Shown one piece after another: positions 9,243-17,425 of a stretch of 64,000 bases of DNA. Numbering within the stretch: position 1 is the first letter of the stretch; each line of letters starts with the position of its first letter. The DNA is from Amycolatopsis lurida (GTDB lineage Bacteria > Actinomycetota > Actinomycetes > Mycobacteriales > Pseudonocardiaceae). The stretch lies in assembly GCF_900105055.1 (NCBI RefSeq), contig NZ_FNTA01000004.1, positions 434,001 through 498,000 of the forward strand, in the 5' to 3' direction. The notes beneath the pieces are model-generated. The model had not been told where the DNA came from, ran no database searches, and saw only the letters and a list, made by a program, of their open reading frames with translations. The translations under genes and the position numbers were made by a program.

Positions 9243-10556
9243 ATGGCGGCCACCGAGCCCGACGTGACGAACCGGACGATGCGGCGCATCGCGATAGCGA
9301 GCGGAACCGGCACCGTCATCGAGTACTACGATTTCTTCATCTTCGCGACGGCCGCGGCCCTCGTGTTCCCCAAGGTCTTCTTCCCCGCGCTGGGCTCTGC
9401 CGCCGGGGTGGTCGCCTCGTTCGCGACGCTCGGCGTGGCGTTCGTCGCACGCCCGGTTGGATCGGTCCTGTTCGGGCACTTCGGTGACCGGCTGGGGCGG
9501 AAACGTACCCTGGTCACGACGCTGTTGATCATGGGCCTGGCCACCGCGTTGGTCGGCTTGATGCCGACGGCGGAGCAAATCGGCGTCATCGCGCCGATTC
9601 TCATCGTCATCCTGCGGTTCCTGCAGGGACTCGCGGTCGGTGGCGAATGGACCGGGGCGACGCTGATGGCCGCGGAGAACGCGCCCAAGGCCAAACGCGG
9701 CTTCTGGTCGATGGTCGGCGCGCTGGGTGGATCGATCGGTTTCGTGCTGGCGAGCGTGACCTTCCTGATCATCGGCGAGACGATGTCCGATGAGACCTTC
9801 CACAGCTACGGCTGGCGGATCCCCTTCATCGCGAGCCTCCTGCTGATCGCGATCGGGCTGTTCGTCCGGCTGAAGATCGACGAGACCCCGGTGTTCAAGG
9901 GCGAGGTGTCTCAGCGGGGCACCTCGCGGGCGCCGTTCGTGGAGGCGCTCAAGAGCCAGCCGCGCGAGATCGCCTTCGCCTCTGGCGTGCTCGTGATGAC
10001 CTTCGCCTTCTACTATCTCGCCGTCGGGTACCTGATCAACTACGGCACCGCCGTGCTCAAGCTGCCCCGGACGACCGTGCTGCTGATCGGCATCGCGGCG
10101 GGCTTGATGTTCGGGCTGGCGATCGTGCTGGGAGCCGCGTACTCCGATCGCGTGGGACGCAAGAAGGTCATCCTCGCCGGGAACGCGGTGGCGGTGGTGT
10201 GGGCGCTGGCGCTGTTCCCGATCCTCGACTCGGCCTCGGCTGTCACCTTCGCGATCGGCTCTTGCGTGACTACGCTTATCGCCGGCTTCGCGTACGGGCC
10301 GGTCGGTGCCTTCATGCCGGAGTTGTTCCAGACGCGCTATCGGTACACCGCCACCGGGTTCAGTTACAACGTGGCAGGTGTCCTCGGCGGCGCGGTTCCG
10401 CCGCTCGTCGCGGCGGCGATCACCGCGGCGTACGGGGGTTTCGCGTTCGGGATCTTCCTCGCCGTGCTCTGCTTGATCAGCCTTGGCTGCACGCTCGCCC
10501 TCCGCGAGACCAGGAACGCGGAGATGAGCGAACCCGTGAAGGCTCCGGTCCACTGA
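9243..10556 (+). CDS. MFS transporter, metabolite:H+ symporter (MHS) type
   Basis: Predicted inner-membrane proton-coupled importer of organic acids or related solutes (437 aa, about 12 hydrophobic segments). The N-terminal TVIEYYDFFIFATAAALVFP and the loop GHFGDRLGRKRTLV are characteristic of the MHS family (ShiA, ProP, KgtP and aromatic-acid relatives). The repeat loop AAYSDRVGRKKVIL follows in the second half. The ATG at 9243 is preceded by AAAGAGG; upstream in-frame codons back to 9144 read through the promoter and are rejected. It converges on the catabolic operon at 10.6-19.5 kb and is the best candidate importer of that pathway's substrate. The substrate cannot be read from the sequence. 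Confidence 0.88.
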   Translation: MAATEPDVTNRTMRRIAIASGTGTVIEYYDFFIFATAAALVFPKVFFPALGSAAGVVASFATLGVAFVARPVGSVLFGHFGDRLGRKRTLVTTLLIMGLATALVGLMPTAEQIGVIAPILIVILRFLQGLAVGGEWTGATLMAAENAPKAKRGFWSMVGALGGSIGFVLASVTFLIIGETMSDETFHSYGWRIPFIASLLLIAIGLFVRLKIDETPVFKGEVSQRGTSRAPFVEALKSQPREIAFASGVLVMTFAFYYLAVGYLINYGTAVLKLPRTTVLLIGIAAGLMFGLAIVLGAAYSDRVGRKKVILAGNAVAVVWALALFPILDSASAVTFAIGSCVTTLIAGFAYGPVGAFMPELFQTRYRYTATGFSYNVAGVLGGAVPPLVAAAITAAYGGFAFGIFLAVLCLISLGCTLALRETRNAEMSEPVKAPVH

Positions 10557-10562
10557 CGACGT

Positions 10563-10599
10563 CCCTTGGGATGCCGCTCCGGGAGCGGCATCCCAAGGG
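10563..10599. terminator. Bidirectional terminator, 18-bp perfect hairpin
   Basis: The arms 10563-10580 and 10582-10599 are perfectly complementary around a single central base, so the real loop is a few bases. The hairpin fills the 44-bp gap between the convergent MFS and SDR genes and probably terminates both transcripts. There is no T-tract. Confidence 0.85.
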
Positions 10600-10600
10600 G

Positions 10601-11398
10601 TCAGCTGTCGAAGACCACGGTCGAGGCGTCGACAGCGGCTCCGCCACCGTCGGCGACCAGCACGTGCCCGGTCACCATCGAGGCGTCGCCGGACGCCAGG
10701 AACGCGCAGCACGCGGCGATCTCTTCAGGCTCCGCCACCCGGCGCAACGGAACGTGGGCCGCGCTCGCGGCATAGGCCTCGTCGAGTGTGATGCCCTCTC
10801 GCTGGGCGAGGTGGGCCATACTCCCCTCCGCGAGCGGCGTCCGTATGAAGCCGGGGCAAACCGCGTTGACCCGTACTCCCTTGGGGCCGAAGTCACGGGC
10901 GAGCCATTTCGTGAGGCCGATGATCGCCGCCTTGGCCGCGGTGTACCCGGCCGCTCCGGGCGGGCCGGCGATCAGTCCCGCGGTCGAGGCGAAGAGGACC
11001 AGCGACCCGCCGCTCGCCACCAGATGCGGCAGTGCCTCGCCGGCGAGGTAGAAGGATCCGTGCAGGTTCACATCGAGTGCGCGGTGGTACGAGTCGACGT
11101 GCTTCGGGCTCGCGCCGCCGCCGATCGCGGCACCTTGGGTGGCGATGACGGCGTCCAGGCCGCCGAGTTCCGCCGCGGCCCGCGCGACGACGTTCCGGAC
11201 GGCCTCGCGATCGGTGCCGTCGGCGGGCAGCGCGAGTCCTCCGGTCTCCTCGGCGAGCTTGGCGAGCCGGGTTTCGTCGATGTCGGTGATCGCGATCTTC
11301 GCTCCGTCTTCGACGAGGCGGCGCGCGGTCGCGGATCCGACGCCGCCGGCCGCTCCGGTGATCAGCGCCCGTTCAGGCCTGCGCGGTGAGTGGACCAT
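10601..11398 (-). CDS. Short-chain dehydrogenase/reductase (SDR), copy A
   Basis: NAD(P)-dependent oxidoreductase of the classical SDR family (265 aa). It has the cofactor motif TGAAGGVG (14-21), structural Asn111, and the catalytic triad Ser138, Tyr152, Lys156. Asp39 at the end of beta-2 (ITDID) favours NAD. It is the last gene of the HyuA-HyuB operon, 25 bp after the aldehyde dehydrogenase. It is plainly paralogous to the SDR at 58.2-58.9 kb: both carry the same VDEAY-like segment, the same PLRRVAEPEEIA, and a C-terminal extension ending in VFD. A hydroxy-to-keto oxidation of a pathway alcohol is likely, substrate unknown. Confidence 0.9.
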   Translation of the reverse strand: MVHSPRRPERALITGAAGGVGSATARRLVEDGAKIAITDIDETRLAKLAEETGGLALPADGTDREAVRNVVARAAAELGGLDAVIATQGAAIGGGASPKHVDSYHRALDVNLHGSFYLAGEALPHLVASGGSLVLFASTAGLIAGPPGAAGYTAAKAAIIGLTKWLARDFGPKGVRVNAVCPGFIRTPLAEGSMAHLAQREGITLDEAYAASAAHVPLRRVAEPEEIAACCAFLASGDASMVTGHVLVADGGGAAVDASTVVFDS

Positions 11399-11423
11399 GT
11401 GTCAGCTCCGTGTCGATGAGAGC

Positions 11424-12890
11424 TCAGAGGCCAGGTCCGAAGAGGACCTGCTTGAGCTCGGTGAATTCGTGGATACCCTCCGGGCCGGATTCCCGGCCCC
11501 AGCCGGAGCCCTTCCGGCCGCCGAACGGGGCGGTGACGGTGGGTCCGAACGTGTTGATCGCGACGGAGCCGGTGGTGATCCGGGCCGCCGCGGCCATCGC
11601 GGCGTCACGGTCGGTCGTGTAGACCGTCGCCGCGAGGCCGAACCCCGTGTCGTTGGCCAGCGCCAGCGCGTCGTCGAAGTCGCGGTAGGTCAGTACGGCC
11701 GTGACCGGGCCGAAGACTTCCTCCCGCGCCAGTTCCGTGCCCCGTGCCACCTCGGTGAGCAACGTCGGCTCGTGGAAGAAGCCGGCCTCCAGCCCTGGAG
11801 GTCGGTGCCCGCCCGCGACGACCCGTGCTCCGTTGGCTTTCGCTCGCTCGATGAACCCCTCGGTCCGCTTCAGGGCCGCGTCGTTCACCAGCGGTCCCAC
11901 GCGCGTCGCCGGGTCGAGGGGCTCGCCGATCTTCAAGTTCTGCCAAACGATGCGCAGCGCGTCGACGACCTCGTCATGGCGCTGTTCGGACACCAGGATC
12001 CGGGAAAGCAGGGCACACACCTGCCCCGCTCCCCCGGTGGCGCCGGGCACGAGCGACTTCAGCACGCGTTCGAGCGGCGCGTCGTCCAGGATGAGCGCGG
12101 GCGACTTCCCGCCGAGTTCGAAATGAGTCCGGGCGAATCGGTCGCGGGTGGCGTCCAGGATGCGCTGTGCCGCGACCTGGCCACCGGTGAGGGAGACCAG
12201 GTCCACGCGCGGGTCCGCGGTCAATCGCTCGGCCACGTCGATCTCGCCGCACAGGATGCTCAACGCGCCGGTCGGGAAGTGCGCCGCGATGGCGCATTCG
12301 GCCACCAGCCGCATGATCAGCTGTGATTCCGGCGCGGCTTTGACGATCACCGGGCAGCCTGCCAGGAGCGCCGGGATCACCTTGGTCGCCAGGGTCACCA
12401 GCGGACCGTTGTACGCCATGATCGCCACGACCACACCGGCGGGCTCCCGCCGAACGAGGACATCTCCGAGCGGAGAGTGGCGAACGTCTTCGCGCAGTGC
12501 GGCTTCCGCACTGTCCAATGCGGACCTCCACCCACCCGCGGCGCCGAACTTGTGCAGGATCGCACTGTAGGCGACCGGCATCCCGGCCTCGACGGCCCAA
12601 ACGACGCCCAGCTCCGGGATCCTTTCCTCGATGGCCGCGCAGAAACGGCGGCACACCTCGACCCGTTCCGCCACCGAGGAGCGCGCCCAGGTGTCCCGGC
12701 CGGGCCCGTCCGCGCTTTCCAGTGCCAGCCTCGCTTCGGATTCCCCAGGGAGGACAACCTCCAGGACGATCTCGCCGGTCGACGGAGAGACCACCCGCCG
12801 GGTCAGACCGGTGGCCGTCACCCAGTCGCCGCCGACGAAGACCGACCCGGGGCCCGGCACCCGTACCCCGGCGACGTCCACGTACCTCAT
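11424..12890 (-). CDS. NAD(P)-dependent aldehyde dehydrogenase, copy A
   Basis: Oxidises an aldehyde to the acid (488 aa). The conserved FELGGKSPALILDDA contains the general base Glu, and the nucleophilic Cys sits in AGQVCALLSR. The C-terminal GSVAINTFGPT and GFGLAATVYT are typical of the family. The ATG at 12890 is supported by its ATGA overlap with the stop of the preceding EthD-like gene; the much longer upstream open frame is a shadow. The enzyme pairs with the SDR downstream: alcohol to aldehyde to acid would feed the CoA ligase of the same operon. Copy B is at 60.5-62.0 kb. Confidence 0.9.
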   Translation of the reverse strand: MRYVDVAGVRVPGPGSVFVGGDWVTATGLTRRVVSPSTGEIVLEVVLPGESEARLALESADGPGRDTWARSSVAERVEVCRRFCAAIEERIPELGVVWAVEAGMPVAYSAILHKFGAAGGWRSALDSAEAALREDVRHSPLGDVLVRREPAGVVVAIMAYNGPLVTLATKVIPALLAGCPVIVKAAPESQLIMRLVAECAIAAHFPTGALSILCGEIDVAERLTADPRVDLVSLTGGQVAAQRILDATRDRFARTHFELGGKSPALILDDAPLERVLKSLVPGATGGAGQVCALLSRILVSEQRHDEVVDALRIVWQNLKIGEPLDPATRVGPLVNDAALKRTEGFIERAKANGARVVAGGHRPPGLEAGFFHEPTLLTEVARGTELAREEVFGPVTAVLTYRDFDDALALANDTGFGLAATVYTTDRDAAMAAAARITTGSVAINTFGPTVTAPFGGRKGSGWGRESGPEGIHEFTELKQVLFGPGL

Positions 12891-13612
12891 CGGCCGGCGA
12901 GGAAGAACGGGCTGACGGGCTTCAGGAACATCGTCGAGAACGGCGGGATCATGAAGTCCGGCAGCACCATCTCCCCGGAGATCAGCTGCCGCTTGACCTC
13001 GGCGCGGAAACCCTCCAGGTCCCCGGCGGTCTCGTAGATCGCGAGATGCCCGAGATCCGGTGTCACGACTCCTGGCAGCGGTTTGACGTCGGAGACCTCG
13101 AACCGCTGGGCCCGCAGCATTCCCGGTGCCGACATGATCTGCGGGATGTGCTCCTCGTCGTACCACTTCGCGAAGGTCGCGTCGTCGCCGGTGTGGCGGC
13201 TCCAGGCGAAGAACAGATGCCGGTCGTCGAGGTCATCCGCGTCGGCGAAACCTTCGGCGTGGAACGGTTCGCTGACCGCGGCCAGGAAGAGCGCCTTGAA
13301 CGGCCTGTCCATGAAGTCCGGAAGCACCATCTCTTCCGACATCAGCTTCCGCTTGACCTCGGCACGGAACGGCTCAGCGGAACCCTCCATCTCGTAGATC
13401 GCCAGATGGCCGAAGTCGAGTGAGTTCACACCGGGCAGCGGCTTGGTGTCGGAGATGAGGAAACGCTGTGCTCCCACCATTCCCGGCACGTCCATCACCT
13501 GGGGGATGTGCTCCTCGTCGTACCACCGCGCGTAGGTGCCGTAGTCGGTGCTGTAGGTGCTCCACGCGAAGAACAGGTTGCGGTTCTCCGGGGTCGGCAC
13601 GCCTGACGCCAT
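12887..13612 (-). CDS. Two-domain EthD-like (dimeric alpha/beta barrel) protein, copy A
   Basis: A 241-aa protein built from two tandem copies of the same about 115-residue unit. Each begins with LFFAWS...WYDEEHIPQ(V/I)M, passes through a GAQRF- or RAQRF-containing strand, and ends with a LPDFM...F segment. The repeat WYDEEHIP is the hallmark of EthD-like ferredoxin-fold proteins. Some family members act as small cofactor-free enzymes or accessory proteins in degradation of ethers, polyketides and aromatic ketones. The internal duplication lets one chain form the barrel that others make as a dimer. AAAGGAAC precedes the ATG. Copy B (61.96-62.68 kb) has the same organisation. The catalytic role here is unknown. 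Confidence 0.8.
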   Translation of the reverse strand: MASGVPTPENRNLFFAWSTYSTDYGTYARWYDEEHIPQVMDVPGMVGAQRFLISDTKPLPGVNSLDFGHLAIYEMEGSAEPFRAEVKRKLMSEEMVLPDFMDRPFKALFLAAVSEPFHAEGFADADDLDDRHLFFAWSRHTGDDATFAKWYDEEHIPQIMSAPGMLRAQRFEVSDVKPLPGVVTPDLGHLAIYETAGDLEGFRAEVKRQLISGEMVLPDFMIPPFSTMFLKPVSPFFLAGR

Positions 13613-13649
13613 GTCGCTGGTTCCTTTCTTTGCTGGGTAATGGAAACGT

Positions 13650-15227
13650 TCAGACGCGACGCTGCAGGCCGTCCCACAGCTTTTCGCGCAGGAGTTGTTT
13701 CTGGATCTTCCCCGTTCCGGTCTTGGGCAGTTCGTCGACGAAGACGACCCTCTTCGGGACCTTGTAACCGCCCAGATGAGCCCGGCAATGCGCGAGCACA
13801 CCCTCCGGAGACAGCGTCGGCCCGGGCTCGGTCGACACGAAAGCGGTGATCGCCTCGCCCCACCGGTCGTCGGGTGCGCCGACAACGGCCACTTCGCGCA
13901 CCCCGTGCAGCTCGGAGATGACGTTCTCTATCTCGCGCGGATAGACGTTGAACCCACCTGTGATGATCATGTCCTTCCGCCGGTCGAGCAGGAACAGGAA
14001 GCCGTTCTCGTCGAGGTAGCCGACGTCGCCCGTGTGGGCCCACCCGTCGGCGAAGGTCTCGGCCGTCGCTTCCGGCTGACGCCAGTACCCGGCGCTGACG
14101 TGGTCACCCCGCGTCCGGATCTCCCCGGCCGTCCCCGGCGCGACCGGCCGCCGGTCTGCGTCGACGATCTCGACCTCCACGTGCGGGGTCACCTTCCCCG
14201 CGGACGCCAGTCTGGGCAGTCCGCGTTCGTTGGTGGTCTCGACGTGGTCTCCGGGCAGCAGGGTGGTGATCGGTAGCTGGGCCTCACTGGCGCCGTAGAG
14301 CTGCTGCATCGCCTCGCCGAAGTAGGCTCGCGCCTTCGCCGCGCGATCGGGCTGGATCGCCGATCCCGCGTAGGGCAGGACCCGGACGTTCCCGACGCGC
14401 CCGGCAGGTTTCCCCCGGGTGGCGAGTTCCTCCAGCAGCATCGTGATCATGGTCGGGACCAGCGGCAGAACGGAGATCTCCCCGCCCTGCGCCGCATCGG
14501 CCACCCGCGCCGCGTCGAAAGCCCGTTCGTAGACGTTCAGTCCGCCGCTCGCGGTGACGACATCCGCGATACCGCCACTGAAGTGGCTGATCGGCGCGGT
14601 GTGCAGGGCGGCGTCCCCGGGTCCGAGGGCGGGAAGCACCTCGCGGGCGTTGCGGATCAGGGCGCCGACCGTCCGGTGCGTCACCCGGACCCCTTTCGGC
14701 CGCCCGGTCGAACCCGAGGTGTAGAGCAGCCAGGCGTCGTCCTCCGCGTCCGGCAGCGGCAGCTCGTCGTCCGTTCCGGAGGCCACGAACTCCTCGTAGG
14801 GAATCCGGCCGTGCGGCTCGCCGCCGCCCAGAACGACGATTTCCTTGACCTGCGGCGGTATCCACGCCGTACCGTGCTCGGCGAGCCAGGCACCGTCCAC
14901 AAGCGCGAACGACGGGTCCGCGTCGGCGGCGATCTGGGCGAGTTCGGCCGGATGCAGCCGGGGCAGGAGCCCGACGCGGACGTGGCCGCCCAGCGCGAGT
15001 CCTTGGTAGGCCTCGGCCCATTCGCAGCTGTTCGGGGACAGGATCACCACCCGGTCCCCCGGTTCAGCGCCGAGGGACCGGAACGCCCGCGCGACCCGGC
15101 GAGCGCGGGTGCCCAGCTCGCCGTAGTTCAACTGCCGCGTGCCGTCCCTGATGGCCGGGCGGCTCGCGTGGTCCTGGTGTGCACGCGCGTAGACATGCGC
15201 CAGTGGAACTGGAGGCATCCGGATCAC
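13650..15227 (-). CDS. AMP-forming acid-CoA ligase, copy A
   Basis: Acyl/aryl-CoA synthetase of the ANL superfamily (525 aa). It converts a free acid to its CoA thioester through an acyl-AMP. The P-loop LLYTSGSTGRPKG, the A8 hinge region GWAHTGDVGYLDENG...DRRKDMII, and the C-terminal catalytic Lys in KTGTGKIQK are all intact. The GTG at 15227 overlaps the TGA of the preceding small gene (GTGA); an ATG three codons later (15218) is the alternative start. In context it would activate the acid made by the HyuA/HyuB enzyme or by the aldehyde dehydrogenase. Acetophenone carboxylase operons likewise carry a dedicated (benzoylacetate) ligase. Substrate is not determinable from sequence. Confidence 0.88.
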   Translation of the reverse strand: MIRMPPVPLAHVYARAHQDHASRPAIRDGTRQLNYGELGTRARRVARAFRSLGAEPGDRVVILSPNSCEWAEAYQGLALGGHVRVGLLPRLHPAELAQIAADADPSFALVDGAWLAEHGTAWIPPQVKEIVVLGGGEPHGRIPYEEFVASGTDDELPLPDAEDDAWLLYTSGSTGRPKGVRVTHRTVGALIRNAREVLPALGPGDAALHTAPISHFSGGIADVVTASGGLNVYERAFDAARVADAAQGGEISVLPLVPTMITMLLEELATRGKPAGRVGNVRVLPYAGSAIQPDRAAKARAYFGEAMQQLYGASEAQLPITTLLPGDHVETTNERGLPRLASAGKVTPHVEVEIVDADRRPVAPGTAGEIRTRGDHVSAGYWRQPEATAETFADGWAHTGDVGYLDENGFLFLLDRRKDMIITGGFNVYPREIENVISELHGVREVAVVGAPDDRWGEAITAFVSTEPGPTLSPEGVLAHCRAHLGGYKVPKRVVFVDELPKTGTGKIQKQLLREKLWDGLQRRV

Positions 15228-15484
15228 CCGAGCCGCGACGGTGCCCAGTCGCGCGTCGGCGACCGCCACGCGGGCCAGTGATCCTCGGGTTCGGGCCGGG
15301 TCACCGACAGGTGGGTGAAGCAGTCCTGGCATTTCACGACCATGCGCGGGCCGAGGTGATTGGCCACCGGGTAGCGGGCGATGTTCGTTCCCCGGCACGA
15401 CGGGCAGACGGCCTCGACAGGCTGCCGCTCCACGGAGACACGCTCGGTCTCCGGACGCGGGAAGAGAAGTCGGTCGACGGACAT
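15224..15484 (-). CDS. Small CxxC zinc-ribbon protein between HyuB and the ligase
   Basis: An 86-aa protein with two CxxC pairs, CPSC and CQDC, separated by about 20 residues, which predicts one bound zinc. The position directly after HyuB (12-bp gap) and the size suggest a small structural subunit, comparable to the zinc-containing gamma subunit of acetone carboxylase or a small subunit of acetophenone carboxylase. That equivalence is inference from context; I cannot align it securely. A strong GAGAGGAG ribosome binding site precedes the ATG at 15484. The stop overlaps the ligase start. No counterpart is visible beside HyuB copy B, although that operon is cut by the window edge. Confidence 0.75.
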   Translation of the reverse strand: MSVDRLLFPRPETERVSVERQPVEAVCPSCRGTNIARYPVANHLGPRMVVKCQDCFTHLSVTRPEPEDHWPAWRSPTRDWAPSRLG

Positions 15485-15496
15485 GAAGCGCTCCTC

Positions 15497-17413
15497 TCAG
15501 AGAATCCAGTTCAGGGGTGTCGCGACGGGAACCGACCAGGTCCCCGCAGCGCGGCGTGCGGCCAGTTGCTTACGGAGGGAGGCGGTCGCTTCGTGGTCGA
15601 TCCGGCCTTCGGTCGCGACGACACCGAACGCCAGTGCCACGAATTCCTCGCTGTAGAGGCCGTCGTCGAGGTCTCGCTGGAGTCGGCCCAGATCGCGTTC
15701 GAGCGGGTCGCCCCAGCCGCCTCCGCCACCGATGACGAAGCGGATCGCGTCGCCTGCCTTGAGCACCAGGCCGGAGAACTTGCCGGTCGAGTACCGCGCG
15801 CCTCGGCAGAAGTCGCCACCGTTGGGGTCCGGCCTGCCGTCGTCGTCGAACATGCCGAACAGCGGCTCGGCGGCGCGAAGGTCGAGTGGATCGGCGTGCC
15901 GTGCCAGGTCGAAGTCCTCGATGTACCAGCCGAAAGCGGGTGCGCCCGCGCCTCCGCCCGCCGCGCCGGGGGCGCCGATCCGGATGCGGTCGCAGGTGAC
16001 CGTGACCATCGTGTCGGACTGGGCGGTGAGCGTGTACACCGAGCCGAGGCCGCCGCGGTACTGCCCGGCGCCGGCGGTGTCGAGGACCATCTCGTGCTGC
16101 GCGACGATCAGCGGGCTTTCGATCTCGACGTGCTCCTGCACCGAGGTGCGGCAGTTGCCGATCGGGGTGACGCAGAAGGAGATCCCGTCCTCCTTCCAGG
16201 TGCCGCCCCAGCCGCCGCCGGTGAGCGCGAAGGCGCCCCAGGGCATTCCCTCGTGTCCGGTACGGGTGTCGATGCCGCCGAGGCTGATGACAAGCGCGGT
16301 TCCGGTGTCGCAGGCGATCGACCGGTCGCCGACGGCCTCGCTGAGCGCGCTCGCGACCGCGTTGATCCCCCGGGCGCCGATGTCGGCGTGGTTGGAACAG
16401 CTCGACGGCGGAAGGACGCACACCACGCTGCCTTGGGGCAGCAGGGTTTCGATGGGACGGAGAGTGCCGCTGTTCACCGGTGTCCCCGAATCGACCATGA
16501 GCTTCACCGCTTCGATGCAGCGGGTGGCCTCGCACCAGGCGGTGCCGCAGTTGCCGAGCGGCTGCCGTCCCGAACCGGAGAAGTCGATCTCCATGCTGTC
16601 GCCGCGGACCTTCACCATGACCCGCACGGGGATCGGCTCGTCGGTGACGCCATCCTCGTCGAGAAAGTCCTCGACGGTGTAGTCGCCGTCCGGGATGCCC
16701 GCGATGCCGCGGCGCATGCTTGCCTCCGTGGCCTCGATCGCGTAGTGGCCGGCGGCCTTGACCTTCTCCAGCCCGCCGCGCGCGACGAGCGCCTGCAATT
16801 GCCGCTCCCCCACGACGAGGCAGCCGTGCAGTGCCCGCAGGTCACCGAGCACCAGCTGCGGCACCCGGTTGTTTTCGAGGATGTAGTTGAACAGCGGCCG
16901 CACGGGGACGTCGTTGGCGTACAGCAGCGACGGCGGGAGCTTGATCTGTTCCTCGAACGAGGTCTGCGTGCCGTTGGAGAAACCGCCGGGGATCGGACCG
17001 CCGAGATCGACCAGATGTGAGGTCGAGTGCAGGATGAACTCGACGCGGCCGTCCACGAACACCGGCCGCAGCAGGTTCACGTCGGACTGGTGGATGGTGC
17101 CGCGCCAGGGATCGTTGACGAAGATGACGTCGCCGGGCTGCAGGGTGTCGAGGTCGAACTCGTCCATCACGAAGTTGACGATGTGCGGCGAGGTGAAGGC
17201 GTGCTGCATGCAGCCTTCCCATTGCGCGGCGGTCTCCCAGGCGTCGCCGCTGCGGATGTGGATCGCCGTCGTGCAGTCGAGGATGTCCCGGCAGACCGGG
17301 GAGAACGCGCTGCGCATCAGCGCCTCGTTCATCTCGCGCGCGACCTCGATCAGGCCGTACCGCAGGATGTCGAGTTCGGACTCGGCCGTCGTGTGTTCAG
17401 CGGACAGGGTCAT
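15497..17413 (-). CDS. HyuB-type hydantoinase / acetone-acetophenone carboxylase subunit, copy A
   Basis: A 638-aa protein of the HyuB family (hydantoinase B, 5-oxoprolinase, and ketone carboxylase large subunits). Recognisable family blocks are SPVCRDILDCTTAI near the N-terminus, GDVIFVNDPWRGTIHQSDVNL, HLVDLGGPIPGGF, and the glycine-rich GGGGGWGDPLERD near the C-terminus. It works in the cytoplasm with the ATP-hydrolysing HyuA subunit encoded 12 bp upstream. Known family activities are hydantoin hydrolysis and ATP-driven carboxylation of ketones. The neighbouring CoA ligase and small CxxC protein favour the carboxylase option. GAGGAGCAGCGATC precedes the ATG at 17413. Confidence 0.88.
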   Translation of the reverse strand: MTLSAEHTTAESELDILRYGLIEVAREMNEALMRSAFSPVCRDILDCTTAIHIRSGDAWETAAQWEGCMQHAFTSPHIVNFVMDEFDLDTLQPGDVIFVNDPWRGTIHQSDVNLLRPVFVDGRVEFILHSTSHLVDLGGPIPGGFSNGTQTSFEEQIKLPPSLLYANDVPVRPLFNYILENNRVPQLVLGDLRALHGCLVVGERQLQALVARGGLEKVKAAGHYAIEATEASMRRGIAGIPDGDYTVEDFLDEDGVTDEPIPVRVMVKVRGDSMEIDFSGSGRQPLGNCGTAWCEATRCIEAVKLMVDSGTPVNSGTLRPIETLLPQGSVVCVLPPSSCSNHADIGARGINAVASALSEAVGDRSIACDTGTALVISLGGIDTRTGHEGMPWGAFALTGGGWGGTWKEDGISFCVTPIGNCRTSVQEHVEIESPLIVAQHEMVLDTAGAGQYRGGLGSVYTLTAQSDTMVTVTCDRIRIGAPGAAGGGAGAPAFGWYIEDFDLARHADPLDLRAAEPLFGMFDDDGRPDPNGGDFCRGARYSTGKFSGLVLKAGDAIRFVIGGGGGWGDPLERDLGRLQRDLDDGLYSEEFVALAFGVVATEGRIDHEATASLRKQLAARRAAGTWSVPVATPLNWIL

Positions 17414-17425
17414 GATCGCTGCTCC

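Noticed and set aside
9183..10712. Minus-strand open frame of 509 codons opposite the MFS gene
   Set aside because: Arg/Asp/His-rich shadow; the plus-strand MFS family motifs are decisive.
15179..17020. Plus-strand open frame of 613 codons
   Set aside because: Antisense of HyuB and the CxxC gene; composition typical of GC-driven frames.
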